Source: Lottia gigantea
Taxonomy: Eukaryota; Mollusca; Gastropoda; Lottiidae
Direction of reading: 5' to 3'
Length of the DNA: 64,000 nt
Assembly (NCBI RefSeq): GCF_000327385.1
Contig: NW_008708555.1
Coordinates: 2,951,194-3,015,193, forward strand
The stretch's first letter is position 1, and each line of letters begins with the position of its first letter. The notes below the pieces were generated by a model. The model searched no databases and was not told where the DNA came from. It saw nothing but the letters and a program-made list of their open reading frames with translations. Both the position numbers and the translations under genes were made by a program. Positions 38,801 through 49,154 of the stretch are shown piece by piece.

Positions 38801-41800
38801 TTTTCACGGTCATCTTTCTCATCACATCAGAAAAATTAAGCCTAGATTTATTAACTAGATATGTCTCTTTCTATAGAGAGTTAGTATTATGTATTAACTC
38901 TGCTATAAGCTAGTAAATGACTTACCGTAACTGCCCCTGGCATATTTAGCAGCTCTGACAGGACGTTTAGAAGGTGTAAATGATTCAGGAGTGGGTGGTC
39001 GAGCTGTTCGACGTGGTATTGGTTTAGCTTTACGACCAATAAGTTCATCACTGTCATCTTCATCACTATTGAACTGATCTTTTCTACGAGGTGTTCGTGT
39101 ACCAGGAGTTAAGGTCTTTGATCTATTTTTAGGTTTTGGAGGAGGTTCTTCTTCAGATTCTCCTTCACTGAAAGAATCTTTTGGTGGTTTTCTTGGTGCT
39201 GGACGACCTCCTTAATACAAAAAAATATAAGATTGACAGGAATAAGAAAACATATTTGTGATAATCAATTTAAGATTGAAATATCTGACCCCATGTTACG
39301 CAGGACAAAATAATTAGGTTAACTACCAACCCATATATTATTTTGTGACAATTTTTCATATGAAATTTTCTTCTTACAAATTTTTCCAACTTTTGAAGGA
39401 AAAGAGAAAACTTACTTGATTTTTTAACTGGAATAATTTCATCATCATCTTCACCATCTGTCAGGAAGGCTTCTGGGATAGGCTTAGATGTGGCTGCTCT
39501 GGGAGCTGCATTGGTAAAAAACAATGTTATATTAGTATTATATATCTCCACCTTGTTTCTTTATAGCATATTAACCTAAGATTAGAGGCTGAGGTAATAG
39601 ATATAATGTCATTTCACATGATTATCAACACACATGCACATAATCATTTTTACATTTTGTTTTGTAAATATAAACACACCTAGACCTCATGAATAGTATA
39701 TAAGTTTTGGCAAACCCTTGTTGTATAAAAAGTTCTTTTGATTGGTTGGCTCAAATGAAACTATTTGGATAAAATGAACCCTGGTTCCATCTATAAATTT
39801 TTATTTATTTCAACAAAGCTGATAAAAAAAAGCAAGCAGTACCTCTTTTACTGGCAGCAGGAACCTTAGGTGCTGTTTTCTTTTTCTCAGGTGATGGTCC
39901 AGTTTTAGCTGCTTGAACCAACCATGCTGGTAGTTGTCGCTTTCTTTCTAATGGTAACGCCATCTCTTTCTGACCAGGGGGAGTAACTGTTGATGGACCT
40001 GCGCCAGACTAGAAAACATAATTAAATAAAAATGAACAAAAATGTTAAAGGGATTAACCCTAACCTTATCAAATCTGTCAATGCTTTTCCTATATTTTTG
40101 CTAGTAGCAACTCTTTTAACGGTTGAAGCAAACAAATCGTCATGCTTGCTACCCCAGACTTTAAGATGGAACAAAGTTTACAGGCAAATCCAACAAAACG
40201 ATTGTGTTTTCATTTCAATGTGAAAAATTTCTACTTACTGAGGAAGATGCTTCATCATTATTATTTTCTGACTTCATTTCATTTTTAATATCAGGTTTCT
40301 TTTCTTCTTTCTCATTATCACTACTTTTATCCCAACTTTCATCTGGATCAGCTTGAAATAAACAGACATTGTAATTAGTTGTAAAAAAGTCTTATTATTC
40401 CTAATTATTAACTTATGGAATAAAGGAAATTCATCACAGATTAATTTGATCACTTACTATTACACTGAATCATTAACGTCCCTGTTGACATTCGACAATA
40501 AACAAGGAACAGTCGAAGTATCTATGCTGCAATCATCAAGGAAAACCCTACATGTTAAAATAACAGAAGAACTGAAGACATCCAGATTATAACAGATAAT
40601 ACAAAAAGGCTCCAATCATTGGAAAGGGTCCAAAATCTTTAACGTAGCTCTTTACCTTTTGCATCTGATTTTGTATCACCATTTGTTTGACTAGGCACAG
40701 ATTCTGGCTCCTTTTTGACATCTCTAAAAGTAGAAGAAAATATTAACATTTTTCAAACATAATTTTGCAGAAAAGCTTACTTTCTATTTCAGTTTATCTC
40801 TAAAAAATACAAAAGCTGACTTATTTTCAGCACATTTACTTTTCTTATCTTGTAAAGAAATTTCATTGCAATAATCTACAAAAACTTATTCGCAACCAAT
40901 TGTTCAAAAAATTTGCTTCGTGGAATTACAAATACTGGGCTTGAATGATCCAGGACAACAATTTGGTGTTAACCATTAATTTTCTGTTCAAAACTGTCAA
41001 TTTTCGTATCGTGATTTCAATGAAAGGAAGAAATCAACGTCTAGGGATTATTGTCACAATCAATCTATCATAAATTCTACAATCAGACCTGTATCATAAA
41101 AAAGTTTTTCAAAGTTGGTAATATGATAACTTACCCATTTACAGGCTTATTTTTATATAAAACTTTAAAAAACAACTGATCTGGAAGTAATCCAAATACA
41201 TCCCCTTCTTCTAGACAGAACTTCTCATCTTTCTCAAGAATTTTCTGACTACCTTCTCCCCCTTTCTTGAAAAAACATGGATTCACATGAATCTGGAAAA
41301 TAAAATATCTATTCAGCAGTTTTGGCACATAGAAACAATTTCATTCTTATTTCTATCCAAGCACAGAGCTATTCATGAATTCATCAGCACTTTCAGTTTT
41401 TAAATTAAATATTGCTTTTCAATTAAAGATTAACAATTAAGATTATCATTTCAAAATAATGTAACAATATACATGCATATATATTTCTTAAGCCACATAT
41501 AGGGATGATGAAGACTATGTACTTTATCAAAATGTTGTGTATAACTAAGAAAAGGGATTTCAATAAAATTGTGTTTAATATCAAAAAATAGTTGTAAATA
41601 TACTTACAGGAGTTAGGTAAAGTTTGCCATCCACTATTTCCAAATTAGCATGATTCCTGGAAACTCTTTTATCAGTTATCTGAAATACACAAAGTAATTA
41701 ACAAGAATTAATCAATATTTCAATTATAATATAAACTTATGCTATAAGCTTACTGATTGACATAATTTCATTTTATTGTTTTTACATGTTACATATTTTT

Positions 41801-42074
41801 ACTTTATAAATCTAGTGTCACTTTATTATTGCAAATATAGGGATAAAAATTTGTGCAAGAAACATGAAACAGTGCGGTTGAAAAATCATACTTGTATCAA
41901 TCAGTATACGAGTCAATGCGTTAAGGCTAGCTAGGCCCATCATAGCCTAGAATAAGGAAAGGTTTGACATAGGCCTACCTCTAAAAACGGTCCTCTTCCT
42001 ACAACAGTTACACCTGATTCAGGCACATCAGTTATATTTCCATCATCCAAAGACCTCAACTGTACAGAAGCCAT
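35844..42074 (-). CDS. APLF: APLF: aprataxin- and PNK-like factor (FHA, Ku-binding motif, tandem PBZ fingers)
   Basis: Thirteen exons join in phase to 647 residues (human about 511): 42074-41979, 41679-41608, 41292-41135, 40723-40656, 40351-40239, 40008-39843, 39505-39416, 39210-38926, 37878-37736, 37461-37151, 36816-36694, 36432-36350, 36079-35844. Residues 22-100 are an FHA domain (VVGRGPFLEITDKRVSRNHA), which in the family binds phosphorylated XRCC1/XRCC4. Residues 191-199, RKRQLPAWL, match the APLF Ku-binding motif. Two PBZ poly(ADP-ribose) fingers follow: CEFGKKC...H...HP (493-513) and CPYGTSC...H...H (534-553). The second lacks the usual Pro after its last His. An acidic C-terminus (SEESFFDPAEEDSDYDPESE) corresponds to the histone-binding region. 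The middle, residues 225-490, is long, charged and probably disordered. The protein acts in non-homologous end joining in the nucleus. It is head-to-head with NPLOC4. Confidence 0.93.
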
Positions 42075-42979
42075 GATGACTTAATCCGTTAATTAACTAC
42101 AGATTAATCAAATCTCAATCAAATTGTGGGTAGGGGAGATAACACCATCTAATGTTTACAATATTGAAACTTGACCTAGATATTTTAAAGGTCAATTGTG
42201 TGTAATCTACCAAGCGTGCAGAATTCCCACTCGGCCGTTAGTTAGTTAAAGTGTCCATTTTCACTAATCCAATACGCATTTAACTTTCTAAGGCATAGTT
42301 TTTGGAAAAATACACTTTCAGATATTTGTTATGAAAATATCCAACGCTTACAGTTTTTTCGCCTCTGAATTTGGAGATTTCGTTTAATCAAGGGACGCAA
42401 TTCAGCTAACACGAATTAGACCACAAATAAAATGCAAACCGAAATTTCATATTAGTTTGGAATGTCTTCGAGGACCTCACATTCTAATATGGGGGATTAA
42501 GGAAACTATTGAAAATGATTACAGATACATTCATTTACACCCATCTAATAACAAAAATAACCTAAACTCAAAATCAGCATATATCTAACCATAGAACTGT
42601 ATACTGTTCTATGATCTAACAAAGTTCTAGATTTAGATTCTTCTTCGACATCAGTTATAAGGAAAATCTATGGGCATTAAAGAGATGCTTTATCATTTAC
42701 ATTCATTAAGATTTAAATATCTTGAATATTTTGAATCTATTTTTTCCTCACTTTCCAGAAATTTCTTATACGCTATTTTCTGCTATTAATAGGAATGAGC
42801 GCATCTTTTGTGAGGGCACTTATCCTTTTCATAATCAATAGTCAATCCGTACTTTTACTTATTTTCATCGACTGAGCATGCGTAGACTGATATCATCAAA
42901 GATGGCTGCGCACTGACAACAGACGAATTTTACTTCATCATCATTAACAAAATAAATAATTTTTCATTATAGAAATAAA
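42075..42979. promoter_or_regulatory. Divergent intergenic region between APLF and NPLOC4
   Basis: 905 bp separate the two start codons. On the NPLOC4 side are GAGCATGCGTAG (partial NRF1-like, about 42876) and AAAGATGGCTGC (YY1-like, 42898-42909). An acceptor-like TTTTTCATTATAG ends 8 bases before the NPLOC4 ATG, so a 5' UTR intron is possible. No other gene is seen here. Confidence 0.45.
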
Positions 42980-44923
42980 ATGTCGAAGCCGATAATTGTT
43001 CGAGTTCAATCCCCAGATCATGGTACTGTAAGATTTGAAGCCAAGCTTTCAGAGAGTGTCGCAGATTTCTTAAACAAAGTTCAAAAAGAGTTGAGACTGG
43101 GAGATTTGGGATGGAGTTTGTATCAGGACAGAAATAAAACTGGAATTTTGCGCACATCAAGAAGTAAAAAATTAGACAGTTATAAAATCAAACATGGCGA
43201 TATGCTGTATTTATATTTTGATGACAAGAAAGGCAACAATAAAGATGATGTTTCACAGAAGTCACAGAGTGCCAATGTGGGACTTGGAGCTCGCCCCAAC
43301 TCGATGCCTACTCTTACTACTGCCTCTGGCAGTTCAACACCAACTGTTTCTACGCCTGCTGGCAACAATGGAAAAAGCAACAATGGAAAGAAATACATCA
43401 CAGATGAAGTTGATGAAATACTGACCAAAACAGATGGTAAAATCTACAGAAAGAGACATGAGCAACTATGTAGACATGGTCCACAAGGAAAATGTCTTCA
43501 CTGTGTACCATTAGAGCCTTATGACGAAGAGTTTCTTAAGAGTTGTGATCCTCCCATCAAATTTCTCTCATTTCATTCCCACATTCGTAAATTAACTGGT
43601 GGAATCGACAAGGGAAAATTTGTTAACTTAGAAAATATCAGCTGCAAAATAAAATCTGGCTGTAAGGAACATCCACCATGGCCTGGAGGAATCTGTACAA
43701 AATGTCAACCAAATGCTGTCACCCTCAATCGCCAGAAATACAGACATGTTGATTATGTCATGTTTGAAAATCCCTCCATAGCTGATAGGTTTCTCAACTA
43801 CTGGCGAAGAACTGGTAATCAACGATGTGGTATGCTGTTTGGAAGATATGAACCTCATAAAGACATCCCACTCGGTATTAAAGCTACTATAGCAGCAATT
43901 TATGAACCTCCTCAAAAAACATCAAAAAACAAGATTGAATTGTTACCAGATGATAAAGAAGAAGCTGTGAGGTCCATTGCAGAAAAATTGGGATTGAAAC
44001 CAGTTGGTTGGATCTTTACAGATTTGGTGGCTGATTGCCTACAACAAGGAACAGTGAAAAATTTTCGAGGAAAAGTTGATTCACATTTTCTTAGTGCTGA
44101 AGAATGTATTATGGCTGGACATTTTCAAAATAAATTTCCTAATCCTTGTACATGGTCTTCTGATGGCCATTTTGGATCCAAGTTTGTGACAGTGATTGTG
44201 ACCGGTGATAGTAAAAATCAGATCCATTTTGAAGGATACCAAGTATCAAATCAATGTATGGCATTAGTAAATGATGATTGTTTAATTCCTACAAAGGATG
44301 TGCCAGAATTAGGCTATGTAAAAGAATCCAGTAACGAGCAGTATGTTCCTGATGTATTCTTCAAAGATAAAGATAATTATGGTAATGAAGTAATTCAGTT
44401 AGCGAGACCTCTACCTGTTGAATATTTATTAGTCGACCTACCAGCAGCGTTTCCAGTCGAACCTCAGTATACCTTTTCAGTGAATCCAGATATTAAACCC
44501 TTCGTTATTGAGAATAGAGAAGACGTGGGGGATCTACAAGATTTTAATGCCTTAGTTCAATACCTTCGACAATATCAACCGGATCAGTTCCTGGAAGCCA
44601 TGTCAGATTTTCACCTGCTGATTTTCATGGCAACCATGGACATGCTTCCATTCCATGATAAAATTGAAACCTTGTTATTAGCGGTTAAGAATAAAGATGA
44701 AGAAGCAGCACACCATTTTATGAAATCTGAAGATTGGGCTACAATGGAACAGATGATGTCAGCTCACACTCCATCACCTCCTGCCTCGAGACAGCAATCC
44801 TATAATGATGGAGCAGCAGTGAATCCAGGTGGCGCCACTGAATCATGGACTTGTTCTCATTGTACATTCATTAATTCATCTGGCTTGGGTTCGTGTGAAA
44901 TGTGTTCTTTACCAAGGCAGTAA
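42980..44923 (+). CDS. NPLOC4: NPL4: nuclear protein localization protein 4 homologue (p97/VCP cofactor), intronless
   Basis: An uninterrupted frame of 647 residues (human 608). Residues 1-82 are the UBX-like domain that binds p97 (MSKPIIVRVQSPDHGTVRFE). Residues about 83-135 are a Ser/Thr-rich linker. Residues 150-260 are the NPL4 zinc-finger region, with Cys/His in LCRHGPQGKCLHC and CKEHPPWPGGICTKC. Residues 260-560 are the catalytically inactive MPN-like NPL4 domain (VMFENPSIADRFLNYWRRTG). The last 29 residues are an NZF ubiquitin-binding finger with the TF dipeptide (WTCSHCTF, CEMCSLP). With UFD1 it feeds ubiquitylated substrates to p97/VCP in ER-associated degradation and chromatin extraction. 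All key regions are present. The lack of introns is odd beside 13-exon APLF and suggests an origin by retroposition or intron loss. Confidence 0.97.
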   Translation: MSKPIIVRVQSPDHGTVRFEAKLSESVADFLNKVQKELRLGDLGWSLYQDRNKTGILRTSRSKKLDSYKIKHGDMLYLYFDDKKGNNKDDVSQKSQSANVGLGARPNSMPTLTTASGSSTPTVSTPAGNNGKSNNGKKYITDEVDEILTKTDGKIYRKRHEQLCRHGPQGKCLHCVPLEPYDEEFLKSCDPPIKFLSFHSHIRKLTGGIDKGKFVNLENISCKIKSGCKEHPPWPGGICTKCQPNAVTLNRQKYRHVDYVMFENPSIADRFLNYWRRTGNQRCGMLFGRYEPHKDIPLGIKATIAAIYEPPQKTSKNKIELLPDDKEEAVRSIAEKLGLKPVGWIFTDLVADCLQQGTVKNFRGKVDSHFLSAEECIMAGHFQNKFPNPCTWSSDGHFGSKFVTVIVTGDSKNQIHFEGYQVSNQCMALVNDDCLIPTKDVPELGYVKESSNEQYVPDVFFKDKDNYGNEVIQLARPLPVEYLLVDLPAAFPVEPQYTFSVNPDIKPFVIENREDVGDLQDFNALVQYLRQYQPDQFLEAMSDFHLLIFMATMDMLPFHDKIETLLLAVKNKDEEAAHHFMKSEDWATMEQMMSAHTPSPPASRQQSYNDGAAVNPGGATESWTCSHCTFINSSGLGSCEMCSLPRQ

Positions 44924-46585
44924 TTATGATGATTTAAGAAGTAAAATGTGGGGAAAAAAATTCTGAACTTTCTAATATCACATCCAAATTTTTGGTGGTG
45001 TCTTTATCTGAAAACAATTTGAAAATTAAGCTTACTCAGGCTACTCACCTACTTTGCTTTTGGCATGAAAATGTTCAACTTTATGGTTGGATATATATGT
45101 ATTTATTTAAAAAAAACTAGTATATTATTGTAGATTTTTAATTGGCAGTGATCTGTTATCACCGGTGTTACTCAAATATAGACTATGGGCAGGCAATCTT
45201 TCACAAATGATTGGTTTCTCTAAGCTTTTCAAAATTGAAAAAAACATGACGGTTTACCCATCCCATTACCTTTATTGTGATGTTCAAATATACGACTGTG
45301 TAGCGTGTGATTTGGATTTTCAGGAAACCTACCAGGCTCCTTAGAAAATTGTCCCTTAAGAGAGTATAACAAGTATAGTCAATTCAAGATATTTATGCAT
45401 ACCCCTACGTTCAAAACATGATAAGTTCAGTTAAGTTGTATTATGGTCTTACCATAACCTATACAATACAAGACCTGGATGTGTATTAATATCCTTGCTC
45501 GACTATACGGTCAGTCCCTGCAGAATGTTGATAATTTTTGTTATTATTTTGTCACACCTTAAACTTATTTGTTTTGATAAAAGTGCTAAGAACAGACTCT
45601 TCTTTAAATAATGATTTTACAAATTACATAGTTCCTGGGGTACAAAGACTGGTGCATTCACATCTGGGACATTGAGATCCCAAATTTATTATTATTTATA
45701 AACTTCGCTTTCAGTGCATTGTATTATTTGAACTTATATCCCTTGAACTCTTGTGAAATCAATATTTAAAGAAATGGCCTTGTTACAATTTGTTGTATGA
45801 ATCACTATTGATAACTGCAAGAAGCCATTTTCTACTGAATAAATGTCTTTTGTGAAGTACGTGGTTTGTTTTGGTTTGATACAGCCAAAGTTATTTTAAG
45901 AGAAGGCAGAGGCAGTAGAGATAACATAATTATTGATTCCATCATCAGAAGTATTTAAGGCATTTGTTTGATATTTTCGGGGGTTGATTTCAGCCTTGAA
46001 AATATGTAAATAAGCTTAAATATTTCTTAAACTGCACGTAAATTGTATAATCTCTTCAAATATACCTCAAACTAGAAATTTCACTTACTATTACTATATA
46101 TGTCTAAAGAAAAGATGAGTCATTATTTTCACTTTAAGCGCAAATAATTCTAGACACTCAAGGATATCAAGGCTTAGACTCAGGTGTGATTGGTCAAATA
46201 GATGGTAAACCCGTCCCTTTTAAACAGACCCACACAAGTTTTAAGGTTTGCCTTGCTCACCCATTTCTGACTTGACAACCCTATACTTACTAATAGCCTG
46301 TTTTGTAGTAGACCTCTAGTAATCAAAAACACATTTACCCACAAATTTCATTCAACTTATTTGAACACCTAGTAGACTTAAAGAAACAGATTGTCACAAT
46401 TACAGCTGCATTTATAGACTTAGTTTGAAAGCCAAAAGACTTTTGTGATGATCAGACAATTTTTTTGTGACTTGTCTAAGAACTTGGCTGATATTGTGCA
46501 TGCTCTTTAACTAAAAAGAACAAGTGTGGCTATGTTTCTTTCATACAAACCCTGAGGTAAAACAAAATTCAATTTCAAAAACTAT
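44924..46585. other. NPLOC4 3' UTR and convergent intergenic DNA
   Basis: Holds no gene. The likely NPLOC4 poly(A) signal AATAAA is at 45838-45843, giving a 3' UTR of about 0.9 kb. TEX30 ends on the opposite strand at 46586. Confidence 0.55.
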
Positions 46586-48328
46586 TTATTTTATAGATTT
46601 ACGCTTAACAGCTTTCTTCTTGACATGAGATGTACACAAGTCAATTCCTAATCCTTTAAACCATGTACCAATCTTATCACATGCCTGTCTCACAGTATCT
46701 TCAAGATTCAAACCTTTTCCTTCCAAGCTATGTTCTGCTTCTTCAACCCAGTAAAAAGATACATTTTTGTTTTGTGACAATGTGTCGAGTAATGTGTCTT
46801 TTGCACACATTTCATCCTTTGAGCCACTGATAAAAAGAACAGGTTTGTTTAACTCCTGAATGGGTTTATCTCGTATTTTCAGTTTATCTTTGGCTGGATA
46901 TAAAGGATATGAAATACAGATAACTCCTGTTACAAAATCCTTCAAGTCAGAATCATCTTTTATTCTGTTAGCTACATCTACTGCTGCTCTCGAACCCATT
47001 GATCTTCCTGAAATAATTCATTGACTATTAGAATTGCGAAAATATCAAGCAGATAACCCATAATTCAAAAGTTTATACAATCAGTTGATCATAGACAGAC
47101 ATTCAAAATATACATGGACTTTTCTTTTCTGGTACAGTGTCAGTGGAGCCTTTTGGCTTAAGTTCATAAATACATGGAGAGGCAAGAGCTTATTAGGCTT
47201 AGGCTTTGGCTGTTCAAAGGTTGCTACAACAATCTAGTTCAACACCTTCTTTGATCATGCCAAATTTTTCATACATCAAGAAAGGTTTTGAGTATGGCAA
47301 TGACATTAACATCTACAGTACTTCAGAGCTGCAATAGAATTTTACCTGCCAAAATACATTTCTTCAGTTCAGGATGTATGTTCTTCAGATATTTCTGAAA
47401 TCATTAAAACATAGCCAATGGTTAAAATCATTTAATGTATAAAGACAACACAACCAACACTTTATAAGGAATGAAATGACCACTATTCTGGCCCATAGAG
47501 CAATAGCACAGAGGTTTATATAATCAAAGATCTATACTTTTACAGAGGTTTGCTTGAATCTTACCAAAACGTGTAAGTAAATATTACTTCTGTGAATCAA
47601 ATTCAACCCCTTACATGTGAACCTCAACACTAGAAATCCATCTTTAGCCAGTTGTTCAGAAAATAACACCAACTGTTTGGTATTCATATCACCTCCAGCA
47701 CCATGAGTTAGAATAACGCCACATTCTGGTGTTATAGAAGTTATAGAATCTACTGTTGTGATGCATGCTGAATAATTCTTATCTTTCACCTTTACATCAA
47801 TTTCTCTGAACAAAAAAACATGTGAATAGATTGGACAAATCAAAATGTATTTTCAGGACCTGAAAAAGGCTAAAAATCAAGTCCCAATATAAAAGTTCAA
47901 ATGCCTTTTGAATAATTGACTGTATCTTTAACTTTTGGAGATGCCTGAAAAATTGCAGAATATAGGGTTACTTTAGAACAGAAGTAGGAGCATTTTTAAG
48001 TATGGTGTCTGACTGGGGTGTAACTTGGGACTTTTTCTATGAGGCATATATCAAATATATTTTGTTGATTCTATAGACTATTTATATTTTTAAGTTATTA
48101 AACCAAATTCCTTTATTTTAAAATTTGCCTCTTTTGCATTGATGTAGTTACGGACCCCAACTATGATGAAACTAGCCATAAGCCTACGACTACTGTGGTG
48201 CCAGTCTTCGACAATCGACATATACCATATTTTGGTAAAGTTAACAGTAACTGCAAGGAAGGTAATGCATCAGCAGATATAGATGCATATTTGAGGAACC
48301 TTTCCAAGTACCTGTTTTTAAAAGACAT
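46586..48328 (-). CDS. TEX30: TEX30-like alpha/beta hydrolase, four exons
   Basis: Exons 48328-48312 (17 nt), 47805-47565, 47394-47346 and 47007-46586 join in phase to 242 residues (human about 227). The tiny first exon encodes MSFKNR, completed by the second exon; its donor and the next acceptor are GT-AG. Motifs of the TEX30/KANSL3 hydrolase family are present: GVILTHGAGGDMNTKQL, FTCKGLNLIHR, the nucleophile elbow GRSMGSRAA (Ser105), ICISYPLYP, FISGSKDEMC (probable acid) and EEAEHSLEG (probable His). The biochemical substrate of the family is not established. The C-terminus is basic (KKKAVKRKSIK). AATAAA overlaps the stop codon. Confidence 0.9.
48122..48160 (+). repeat. Fragment of dispersed repeat family 2
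   Basis: TTTGCATTGATGTAGTTACG resembles the start of the repeats at 60.54 and 62.09 kb (TTTGCCTTGATGTGGTTACG). Only this edge is present, inside TEX30 intron 1. Confidence 0.35.
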
Positions 48329-49154
48329 AATGTAGTCATCTAATTATCGCCCTATAAGGTCATTCTAGATTGACTGTATTAAGTTTCCCGCGAAAACTAA
48401 AGATAAACTTTCAGACTTTAATATTAGAGATCAAAAGAGGGGAAACAACCAAGTTATTATAAAAATTAGGCCGTCATTAAGTCAATTGTTTGATAGGCCT
48501 AATAATTAGGTAATTTCATTTTCACAATGATGTATATCGCTTCATGCGAGATGGTAGGTCTTTAAAGGTGTTTTTACCTGTTCTCCTGCAAATCCTGGTA
48601 ATGGTTAAATAAAATAGGCAGTTTAAGATAAATAATATTTAATGCCAAAATGATTCAATTCAATATTTCAAGGCATATTTTGTTATAAATATATTTCTGA
48701 ACACTTTTTATAAAAAAAAAATAACAAACAAATCTTTGATTTGATAATAAAAAACAGTAATAAAACTAACATATACTACAAAAGCACAAGGCTATCTTTA
48801 TATCACAGTAAACAAATCAAAACAAATCAGCCAGGCTATCTTTTTAAACAAATGTACATTATGTAGCTGCAGAGTTGTTAACATTGAACTTTTACCGGTA
48901 ACAAAGGCCTCATTATTCTTCCTCTTGAAATTACCTTGTATGTTAGTGAAGTGACTGACTACACAATCCAATATAATAACAAACGTAAAATACAAAATGC
49001 AATACATATTACCATATACAGACAGTGTTTTTTGTTACTTATCAACAAATTGGGTATAAAGCCTCACAAATATTTGTTGTAATGGAGGTTTTCAAGTGCT
49101 GTTCCTTTAAAGTAAATGCCAATTCACTCGGAAACAAATTTGATGCCATATTGA
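48329..49154. other. Intergenic between TEX30 and the ASB gene
   Basis: 826 bp with no recognised gene; both neighbours are on the minus strand. It should contain the TEX30 promoter and the ASB 3' UTR. Confidence 0.4.

Noticed and set aside
43180-43915. Minus-strand frames inside NPLOC4
   Set aside because: Antisense shadows of a well-supported gene.
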